Assembly (NCBI RefSeq): GCF_000732535.1
Contig: NZ_APNK01000013.1
Location: 1 to 64,000 of the forward strand
Source: Salinisphaera hydrothermalis C41B8
GTDB taxonomy: Bacteria; Pseudomonadota; Gammaproteobacteria; Nevskiales; Salinisphaeraceae
DNA: 64,000 nt
Direction: 5' to 3'
The stretch's first letter is position 1. Each line of letters begins with the position of its first letter. Below the pieces are notes generated by a model that was not told the origin of the DNA, did not search any database, and saw only the letters and a list, made by a program, of their open reading frames with translations. Below are positions 7,967-14,760 of this stretch, piece by piece. A program made the position numbers and the translations under genes.

Positions 7967-9595
7967 ATGCGTCAGTCCTATGATTTCAATGACCTGTTCG
8001 TGTTCGAGATGGCCAACAACCATCAAGGCGACGTCGAGCATGGCCTGAGGATCATTCGCGAAATGGGCGCCGCAGCCGCCGAATACGGGGTCCGCGCGGC
8101 GATCAAATTCCAGTTCCGGCAACTCGATACGTTCATCCATCCGGACTATCGCGAGGCCAGCGAACCCAAGCATATCCAGCGGTTTTTATCGACCGAGTTG
8201 TCGCGCGACGAATTCCAGACGATGTTCGACGCGGCCCGCGCCCAGAATCTGCTGACCATGTGCACGCCGTTCGATGAAGCGTCGGTGGACGTGATCGAGG
8301 AGATGGGTTTCGACATCATCAAGGTCGCCAGTGCCTCGTGCCAGGACTGGCCGTTGCTCGAACGGATTTCCGAGGCCAACCTCCCGGTGATCGTCTCCAC
8401 GGGCGGCCAGGATATTGCGGCCATCGACAACATCTCGAGCTTCTGCCATCACCGCGGTATCGATCATGCGCTGATGCATTGCGTGGCGTTGTATCCCACC
8501 CCGGACGAGCACTGCCAACTCAACCAGATCGATCGCCTGCGCGAACGTTATCGCGATACCACGATCGGCTGGTCGACCCACGAGGATCCGGGCGACACCG
8601 ATGTCGTGATCGCCGCCTATGCCAAGGGCGCGCGCATGTTCGAAAAACATGTCGGTGTCGTCGATGGGCCGGTCACTCAACTTAATGCCTATTCCGCCGA
8701 CCCGGATCAGGTCAGGGCCTGGCTGGCCGCTTACAAGAAAGCCGTGGCCCTATGCGGCGACGATACCCGCGAAACCCGGCATACCGAGGCCGAGCGCGAT
8801 GCGCTGGCAGCGCTGCAACGCGGCGTCTATGCCCGCGAACCGCTGGCGCCGGGACAGCAATTAACGATGGATGATGTCTTTTTCGCCATGCCGCTGCAGG
8901 ATGGCCAACTGACCTCGGGCCGCTTCAAACCGGGCACGACGGTCAAACAAGCCGTGGAATCCAATGGCGCGGTGGCCTTCAGCAACGTCGATATTCCCAG
9001 CGACCCGGACCGCAAGGTCATTCAGTCATCGCTGCATCAGATCAAGGCGATGCTCAACGAGGCGCGTATACCGCTGAACTCGGACTTCAAGGTGGAATAC
9101 TCGCATCACCACGGCGTCGAGAATTTTCGCGAAGTTGGCGCGGTTCTCATCGACGTGGTCAATCGCAAGTACTGCAAGAAGATCGTCGCGCAGTTGCCCG
9201 GCCAATATCACCCGGCCCACTTTCACAAGCTCAAGGACGAGACCTTCATCATTGTCCACGGCACCCTGCATCTGGAGGTCGACGGCCATCACAAAGTGCT
9301 CTCGCCGGGCGAAACCGCGGTCGTACAACCCGGGGTATGGCATCACTTCTGGACCGAGACCGGCGTGATTTTCGAAGAAATCTCGTCGACACATAAAAAC
9401 GACGATTCGTTCTACAAGGACAAGCGCATCAACCGCATGCCACGCAGCGCACGCAAAACGATCGTCGACCACTGGGGCCGCTTCACCCTGCGTGACGAGG
9501 ACGAGGCGGAAAACGAGATCTGGCCGCCGCAGCGGCGCGCCGCTGAAGACGAAGCATCCGCCGAGGCCGAGCCCAACTCGGCAATCGACGGCTAA
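7967..9595 (+). CDS. NeuB-type sialic acid synthase fused to SAF and cupin domains
   Basis: A 542-residue protein with three domains. Residues 10-260 are the NeuB barrel (FEMANNHQGD, IKFQF, MCTPFDEASVD, STGG, EKH), which condenses an aldose with phosphoenolpyruvate. Residues 285-345 are the SAF (antifreeze-like) domain that caps the active site. Residues 370-475 are a cupin with metal-site pattern H418-x-H420, E425 and H459. A 50-residue acidic tail follows. Classical NeuB ends after SAF at about 345 residues, so the cupin is extra; it resembles sugar-isomerase-type cupins and might supply the aldose. AGAGGAG stands upstream of the ATG. The stop abuts the phosphatase gene. Confidence 0.88.
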   Translation: MRQSYDFNDLFVFEMANNHQGDVEHGLRIIREMGAAAAEYGVRAAIKFQFRQLDTFIHPDYREASEPKHIQRFLSTELSRDEFQTMFDAARAQNLLTMCTPFDEASVDVIEEMGFDIIKVASASCQDWPLLERISEANLPVIVSTGGQDIAAIDNISSFCHHRGIDHALMHCVALYPTPDEHCQLNQIDRLRERYRDTTIGWSTHEDPGDTDVVIAAYAKGARMFEKHVGVVDGPVTQLNAYSADPDQVRAWLAAYKKAVALCGDDTRETRHTEAERDALAALQRGVYAREPLAPGQQLTMDDVFFAMPLQDGQLTSGRFKPGTTVKQAVESNGAVAFSNVDIPSDPDRKVIQSSLHQIKAMLNEARIPLNSDFKVEYSHHHGVENFREVGAVLIDVVNRKYCKKIVAQLPGQYHPAHFHKLKDETFIIVHGTLHLEVDGHHKVLSPGETAVVQPGVWHHFWTETGVIFEEISSTHKNDDSFYKDKRINRMPRSARKTIVDHWGRFTLRDEDEAENEIWPPQRRAAEDEASAEAEPNSAIDG

Positions 9596-10291
9596 TTGGT
9601 GGCGGCTTTGATCAAGGCCGTGGTCTTTGATTTCGACGGTACGCTAGTGCTGTCGAATCAAATCAAATACGACGCGTTTCAGCAGACGGCCGAAGCCCAC
9701 GGCCTGGACCCGGAGCGCGTGATGGCGCTGCGCCACACGCATCCGGGGGCCAACCGGCACCAAATCTTTGCCGAGCTGTCGCGCCAATTACGGGCCGAGG
9801 GGTTCGATCACATCCCGGACGGCCCGACTTTCGTTGCCACCTATGCTGACATCGTGACCCGTGAGGTGACGCGCTGCGACTGGGTGCCGGGCGCCGAGGC
9901 CACGCTGGACCGACTGGCCGCACGGGGTCTCGCATTGTTCATCAATTCCGCCACCCCAAGTGACGGTCTGCTCCCGATCGTCGAAAAGCGCGGCATGCAC
10001 ACACGCTTTCAGGCGGTTCTGGGCGGCCCGGACAGCAAAATCGACAACCTGAATCGCATTGCACGACAGACGGCTCTCGAACCGACCGCCATGGTCATGA
10101 TCGGCGATGGCGAAGACGATCGCATAGCGGCGGCGTCGTTTGGTTGTCATTTCATCGGCGTTGAGCTCGAGACCGAGGACCACGGCCGCCCGGCTCACCG
10201 CCTAACGGTAAGACCCACGCATCTCGTGCCGGACCTGAGTGGTGTACCCGAGCTTATCGATGCGATCGTAGCAGACCGGAGCACGCCGTAA
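9596..10291 (+). CDS. HAD-superfamily phosphatase
   Basis: A 231-residue HAD hydrolase. Motif I is FDFDGTLV with the nucleophile Asp, motif II is INSATPS, and motif IV is MIGDGEDD. The start is TTG or the next codon GTG, immediately after the synthase stop, so translation is probably coupled. Between a NeuB-type synthase and a CMP-sugar synthetase, the natural reading is dephosphorylation of a nonulosonate phosphate, as in the KDN/Neu5Ac 9-phosphate route. The substrate is inferred. Confidence 0.82.
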   Translation: MVAALIKAVVFDFDGTLVLSNQIKYDAFQQTAEAHGLDPERVMALRHTHPGANRHQIFAELSRQLRAEGFDHIPDGPTFVATYADIVTREVTRCDWVPGAEATLDRLAARGLALFINSATPSDGLLPIVEKRGMHTRFQAVLGGPDSKIDNLNRIARQTALEPTAMVMIGDGEDDRIAAASFGCHFIGVELETEDHGRPAHRLTVRPTHLVPDLSGVPELIDAIVADRSTP

Positions 10292-10293
10292 TC

Positions 10294-10995
10294 ATGTACG
10301 CCGACTACAAGATTCTGGCGGTCGTACCCGCGCGCGGCGGTAGCAAGGGCGTACCGCTGAAAAACATCCAGCCGATCCAGGGCATCCCGCTGGTGGCCCG
10401 CGTCGGCCATCTGATATCAGAGTTGCCGGAGATCGACCGCGCGGTCGTTTCCACCGACCACGACGAAATCGCCCGAATCGCCGAGGCATCCGGCCTGGCC
10501 GCCGATTGGCGTCGGCCACCGGCGCTGTCCGGCGACCGGATTGGCGATCTCGACGTGCTCACGCATGCCTTGAACGAGACCGAACAACGCGATGGGCAAC
10601 GCTACGACATCGTGCTCATGCTCCAGCCGACATCGCCCATGCGCACCGCCGCGCACGTTCGCGACACCTACCGCAAACTGATCGACGAAGGGCGGGATGC
10701 AGTCTGGACCGTCTCCGAAACCGATTCGAAATACCATCCACGCAAACAACTGACGCTAACGGACGACCAACTCGGCTATTACAGCCAGGACGGCGGCCAG
10801 ATCATCGCGCGCCAACAGCTGGATGCGCTCTATCACCGCAACGGTGCCGCCTATGCTTTCACTCGCGACTGTCTCGTCGAGCAACGCAACATCATGGGCG
10901 CGAACACGGCCGGCTTGATCACCGAGGACATGGTGAGCATCGATACGCCCTTCGATTTCCGGCTCGTCGAGTTCTTGCTCGCCGACAAGCATTAG
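10294..10995 (+). CDS. neuA: CMP-sialic acid synthetase-type cytidylyltransferase
   Basis: A 233-residue enzyme that activates a keto-deoxy sugar acid with CTP. It has the P-loop-like ARGGSKGVPLKN at about 10-21, LQPTSPMR, NGAAYAF and the metal-binding SIDTPFD. Length matches the NeuA/PseF/LegF group. It starts 2 bases after the phosphatase stop and is the last gene of the operon. A weak stem (11,017-11,038) with five Ts follows. Product would be the CMP-sugar used by the GT29-domain protein at 2,645-3,748. Which sugar is made cannot be read from sequence. Confidence 0.87.
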   Translation: MYADYKILAVVPARGGSKGVPLKNIQPIQGIPLVARVGHLISELPEIDRAVVSTDHDEIARIAEASGLAADWRRPPALSGDRIGDLDVLTHALNETEQRDGQRYDIVLMLQPTSPMRTAAHVRDTYRKLIDEGRDAVWTVSETDSKYHPRKQLTLTDDQLGYYSQDGGQIIARQQLDALYHRNGAAYAFTRDCLVEQRNIMGANTAGLITEDMVSIDTPFDFRLVEFLLADKH

Positions 10996-11137
10996 GGCCT
11001 GTTGCCGTTTCGTCGCGGCGCGATATCAACCGGGCGCCTTTTTCGATTTGATGTGGCTCCAGTTGTCAGCAACGTTCAGGGCCTAAGAGCCTGTTTCAAA
11101 ACTTGAAGGCGAACGATTGCGTTTATAGCGTTCAGGT

Positions 11138-11539
11138 ATGACCTCGAAGATCGTATCCGACGAACTCTGGGCCATTGTGGAGCCGCTATTGCCGGAGCCT
11201 GAAGTGAGCGCGCGCGGCGGTCGCCCGCCGATTTCCAATCGGGCGGCGCTGACCGGCATTCTGTTCGTACTGCGCTCGGGCATTCCTTGGCACATGCTGC
11301 CCCAGGAGATGGGCTGCGGCTCAGGTGTGACGTGCTGGCGTCGACTCCGGGACTGGCAACAGGCGGGGGTCTGGGATCGGCTGCACGAGGTGTTGTTGCA
11401 GCAGCTGCATCAGGCTGATCGGCTGGACTGGTCCCGCGCCTGCGTCGACAGCGCCAGCCTGGCGGCTAAAAAGGGGGATCGGCCATCGGTCCCAACCCGG
11501 TCGACCGCGGCCGCCCTGGGAGCAAACGACACCTCGTGA
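11138..11539 (+). CDS. IS5-family transposase, upstream frame (orfA)
   Basis: 133 codons. Residues 1-110 are the DUF4096-type N-terminal domain ([40 protein letters not shown]). ACVDSASL holds the first catalytic Asp of the DDE triad. After AAKKG the frame loses IS5 similarity, while the -1 frame takes it up. The full enzyme therefore needs a ribosomal frameshift. Confidence 0.85.
   Translation: MTSKIVSDELWAIVEPLLPEPEVSARGGRPPISNRAALTGILFVLRSGIPWHMLPQEMGCGSGVTCWRRLRDWQQAGVWDRLHEVLLQQLHQADRLDWSRACVDSASLAAKKGDRPSVPTRSTAAALGANDTS
11470..11476 (+). other. Putative -1 ribosomal frameshift site
   Basis: The heptamer A_AAG_GGG is in the zero frame of orfA. Slipping back one base gives [20 protein letters not shown], the expected IS5 continuation, with no gap or stop. 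This placement explains the split transposase without assuming a mutation. Confidence 0.7.
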
Positions 11540-11940
11540 CGAATCGGTATGGCCGACCTCTGGCCGTCCAGCTGTCCGGGGCCAACCGAAACGATTGCCA
11601 GCTATTGGCGTCGTTGTTGGATCGCATACCACCCATTCAAGGGCGACGGGGTCGCCCACACTATCGACCTCGGAAGCTGCATGCCGACAAGGCCTACGAT
11701 CACCGGCATTGCCGTCGCGCGTGCCACCGACGCAGCATTCGGCCCCGTATCGCGCGGCGGGGTGTGGAAGCTAGTCAAAGGCTCGGACGCCATCGCTGGG
11801 TTGTCGAGCGTACGTTCGCCTGGTTGAACGGATTCAGACGGTTAGCTATCCGGTACGAGCGTCGGGCTGACATTCACTACGCCTTGACGGTTCTCGGATG
11901 CGCGATGATCTGCTTCAACCACTTAAAACATGGGTTTTGA
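11536..11940 (+). CDS. IS5-family transposase, downstream frame (orfB)
   Basis: Contains the rest of the DDE domain: LHADKAYDH with the second Asp, and [21 protein letters not shown] with the catalytic Glu and the Y-(2)-R-(3)-E-like signature of IS4/IS5 enzymes. In this frame sequence similarity extends upstream to the slippery site at 11,470. The listed start is a GTG inside orfA; expression is more likely by frameshift than from that codon. Confidence 0.85.
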   Translation: MTNRYGRPLAVQLSGANRNDCQLLASLLDRIPPIQGRRGRPHYRPRKLHADKAYDHRHCRRACHRRSIRPRIARRGVEASQRLGRHRWVVERTFAWLNGFRRLAIRYERRADIHYALTVLGCAMICFNHLKHGF

Positions 11941-11991
11941 AATGCGCTCTAAGTCGAACGATGTCCGTCGATGGCCAGTATTGGGCGCTGG

Positions 11992-13446
11992 TCATGTTTT
12001 CGGACTTAGGAGGGCCTGAACTTCGGTACGCATGGACGCCACCAGAACGTTACGATCTCGCGCTGATAATTGCGCCGCCCGATCATCGTTGGCTCCGACA
12101 AACCAATGCCGGCTTTCGTCGCGGATAAACTGCGCGAGGTCCGCTCGCACCTGCTCGGGTGTTTTTGCCGCGAGCTCGTTCATCATTCCGGGCAATGCCT
12201 TCATATCGCCAATCGCTGGCGCACTGGCACAGGCCGAGTGCCACGTCGGCACGAAAGTCAGCCCCGGGATGCCGTGCTTGAGCCCTTCGAATACGGAAGA
12301 CCCATTGCAGGAAGCCGTAAGCTCGGCTCCGGCAATCAACCCATCCGCGGGTGCGAATGCATCCATGAGCACGGCATTGCCGAGTTCGGCAATACCCTGA
12401 TACAGCGGCTGGCGCCCGTAATGCAGACAACGCAGATCCGGCCGGCGATCGCCCAACTGACGCGGATGCTCCTTGACCACCAAGATCCAGTCACGCGGCA
12501 TCGCCCGCGCCAGCGCTGTAATAGCTCGGAGTTGATCGTGGTAAAAGCCCGCCTCCGGCACCGTGGTGCGTTCGGGTTGGTAATGCAGGGCGAAATAGAT
12601 ATAGGGGGCGGACGGGGCGTCTCGCCGGGCATGCCGAGTCAAATACGATAGATCGGCTCGCCGTTCGCGATCACGCCGCAACGCATAGCGATACAAACGC
12701 CACCAGGGTTGGCGGAAATAGTGATGATGCCGATAACCATGCCGCGCCCGATAATACCGGCGTATCAGCTTCCACTTGAGCCCGAGCCCCATGGAGCGAT
12801 ACGCCGCGGATTCCGCCCGGCGGTTGATTTCATGCGACCGCTTGAGCCGCCCCGACACTTCGCCCAGCGTGTCGAGCCATGCATCTGCCGACAAGCCTGC
12901 CGCCGCCGGCGGCAACGGCGCACGTCCGCAAACCAGGTCGGTATCGAAAAACATACCGTCCGGCAGCTGCGTTCGTTTAAAGATATAAGCCGGCACCTTC
13001 AGGCGCCGACATACGTGAAAGAACACGATATGCCAAGGGAAGTGCGGCGTATGGGCGAACCAAACCACAAGAGTCGACGCCCGCTCCGAAATCCACGCCT
13101 CGAGTCCACCCACTAACGCCCAGAAATACCGCTCGGCCTCGCGTGCCGGCAACGGGTCGAGAAACACTCGGTCCAACGCTCGCGCAAACTGCCGCCATGC
13201 CTCGGCATATTCTATTTCCATGACCGCATCGACGACCTCGTTGGCACCCGCGGTGTGCGGCACCTCGTCGACGCGTTGATAGGGTTGCCAATCGAAATAT
13301 GCGAAGTCGTGGCCCCGACCCGCCGTATCAGCCCGCCCTGAACGGCCACCGATCAGAACATCGTGTTGCTGGGCAAACCCGAGCAACATCTCCTGCATGA
13401 TGGGGTAATCGGCGAAATCGGCACCAAACAGCAGCTTGCGTTGCAT
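11992..13446 (-). CDS. Capsule-type polysaccharide transferase, full length
   Basis: A 484-residue protein. A longer frame to 13,632 only shadows hldD; MQRKLLFGADFADYP at 13,446 begins 2 bases after the hldD stop and is the better start. The C-terminal domain has YIYFALHYQPERTTVPEAG, ILVVKEHPRQLG, LTASCNGSSVFEG and GIPGLTF, the Capsule_synth-type donor-binding pattern. The last 170 residues are paralogous to the left-edge gene at 2-544, which lies in the opposite orientation. Operon with hldD suggests a role in lipopolysaccharide or capsule assembly. Donor and acceptor are unknown. Confidence 0.75.
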   Translation of the reverse strand: MQRKLLFGADFADYPIMQEMLLGFAQQHDVLIGGRSGRADTAGRGHDFAYFDWQPYQRVDEVPHTAGANEVVDAVMEIEYAEAWRQFARALDRVFLDPLPAREAERYFWALVGGLEAWISERASTLVVWFAHTPHFPWHIVFFHVCRRLKVPAYIFKRTQLPDGMFFDTDLVCGRAPLPPAAAGLSADAWLDTLGEVSGRLKRSHEINRRAESAAYRSMGLGLKWKLIRRYYRARHGYRHHHYFRQPWWRLYRYALRRDRERRADLSYLTRHARRDAPSAPYIYFALHYQPERTTVPEAGFYHDQLRAITALARAMPRDWILVVKEHPRQLGDRRPDLRCLHYGRQPLYQGIAELGNAVLMDAFAPADGLIAGAELTASCNGSSVFEGLKHGIPGLTFVPTWHSACASAPAIGDMKALPGMMNELAAKTPEQVRADLAQFIRDESRHWFVGANDDRAAQLSARDRNVLVASMRTEVQALLSPKT

Positions 13447-13448
13447 GC

Positions 13449-14402
13449 TCACGCAGTACGCCGAGCGGCCAACCAATCGAGATAACGCGGCACCCCCTCT
13501 TCTACCGGCATGAACGTGTTCGGGTAGCCCGCCTGCTGCAAGGCGGCCATATCGGCCTCGGTGAAACTCTGATAACGCCCAACCAGCGACTTCGGGAAAT
13601 CGATATAGCGTTTCTCGCCGCGGCCATGCCAAGCGATCACGGCGTCGGCCACATCGTTGAACGTCTGGGAGCGGCCGGTGCCGCAGTTATAGATGCCCGA
13701 CACCTGCGGGTTGTCGAGCAACCACAGATTCACCGCGACCACGTCGTCGACATGGATGAAATCGCGCCGCTGTTCGCCACTGCCATAGCCGTCCGAACCC
13801 GCGAACAGGCGGCACTCGCCATCCTCCGCGATTTGGTTCGAAAAGTGCCGTGCCACGCTCGCCATTCGACCCTTGTGGCCTTCGCGCGGGCCATAGACGT
13901 TGAAATAACGCAGCCCGACGACCTGCGAGCGGCGCGCTCGTCCTTGTGCCCGTACGTACTGGTCGAAGGCAAACTTGGAAAACGCATACATATTGAGCGG
14001 TTTCTCGGCGTTGCGGCGTTCGACAAAATCCGGGCCCATGCCGTAGACCGACGCCGACGACGCATAAAGAAACGCCACCCGATGGCGCTGGCACCAGGCA
14101 TGCAGCGTTTTCGAATACGTGAAGTTGCGCGCCATGACATAGCGCCCGTCCCATTCCGTGGTGTCGGAACAAGCACCTTCGTGGAATACCGCATCGATGC
14201 CGCCGGGCATGTCGTCGGCCGCCATGCGGCGTTCGAGTTCGTCGTATTCCAGGTAATCGGCAAAGTCGAGATCGGCCAGGTTCAGACATTTATGGCCATC
14301 GGCTAGGTCATCGACGATCAGGATGTCGCGAACGCCACGGGCGTTGAGCCCAGCCACGATATTGCTGCCAATGAAGCCGGCAGCGCCGGTCACAATGATC
14401 AT
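13449..14402 (-). CDS. hldD: ADP-L-glycero-D-manno-heptose 6-epimerase
   Basis: A 317-residue SDR-fold epimerase converting ADP-D-glycero- to ADP-L-glycero-manno-heptose for the lipopolysaccharide inner core. It begins MIIVTGAAGFIGSN (NADP-binding GxxGxxG), then FHEGACSDTTEWDG typical of HldD, the catalytic Y-x3-K (YAFSK), RYFNVYGPREGHKGRMASV and the C-terminal heptose-binding region. The longer frame to 14,624 is not real: the ATG at 14,402 overlaps the TGA of the glycosyltransferase relic upstream. Downstream it is followed after 2 bases by the capsule-type gene. Confidence 0.93.
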   Translation of the reverse strand: MIIVTGAAGFIGSNIVAGLNARGVRDILIVDDLADGHKCLNLADLDFADYLEYDELERRMAADDMPGGIDAVFHEGACSDTTEWDGRYVMARNFTYSKTLHAWCQRHRVAFLYASSASVYGMGPDFVERRNAEKPLNMYAFSKFAFDQYVRAQGRARRSQVVGLRYFNVYGPREGHKGRMASVARHFSNQIAEDGECRLFAGSDGYGSGEQRRDFIHVDDVVAVNLWLLDNPQVSGIYNCGTGRSQTFNDVADAVIAWHGRGEKRYIDFPKSLVGRYQSFTEADMAALQQAGYPNTFMPVEEGVPRYLDWLAARRTA

Positions 14403-14760
14403 TTCGCTCGATCCCCTTGCGACAAACCCGTCATGTGCGCGCCGATCTCCGCATACCAGCGGCGGTAACGCGCGGCCATGGCCGCGGCAGTATAACCGGC
14501 GACGCGCTCGCGACCGGTCGCCGCCAGCCGTTTCGCCCGTGTCGGATCGTCGCGCAGCCTGTGTACGGCCCGCGCAAGAGCGTACGCATCGCCCGCTGGC
14601 ACGAGCAACCCGTTTGCCGCCCATGCTTGATAAAGCGTGGGCGCATGCCGTGGCCCGCCAGCTCGCGGATCAGCAGTTCGGTCTGCCGCTCGCCGCCGCG
14701 AAAGCCGCGGGCCCGATTCATAGGGGTGAGCAAGCGCGCGCCCGGCGCGATGCGGTTCAT
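14399..14760 (-). pseudogene. Glycosyltransferase family 4 relic with internal deletion
   Basis: The ATG at 14,760 overlaps the glnE stop and opens a frame with RARGFRGGERQTELLIREL, the N-terminal signature of the GT4 gene at 3,741-4,775. After about 45 codons similarity stops. In another frame the far C-terminal part of the same family follows (NGLLVPAGDAYALARAVHRL to WYAEIGAHM) and ends in a TGA overlapping the hldD start. About 230 residues including the donor-binding site are missing and the join is out of frame. The gene must once have been an intact GT4 transferase in the glnE-hldD unit. Confidence 0.8.

Larger units (their letters stand above)
11087..11949 (+). mobile_element. IS5-family insertion sequence (IS427-like), apparently complete
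   Basis: 863 bases bounded by 16-base imperfect inverted repeats: GAGCCTGTTTCAAAAC at 11,087-11,102 and its complement GAGCGCATTTCAAAAC at 11,934-11,949, matching at 13 of 16 positions. It is flanked on both sides by TAA (11,084-11,086 and 11,950-11,952), taken as the target duplication. It holds two overlapping transposase frames. It sits between the convergent neuA-type gene and the capsule-type transferase gene and disrupts neither. Confidence 0.9.

Noticed and set aside
11017-11043. Terminator after the CMP-sugar synthetase gene
   Set aside because: The stem is only five base pairs (GGCGC/GCGCC) with five Ts; too weak to claim as a feature.
11138-11940. Broken transposase caused by a frameshift mutation
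   Set aside because: The frames overlap in -1 register exactly at a slippery heptamer and the joined protein is continuous, so programmed frameshifting is more likely than decay.
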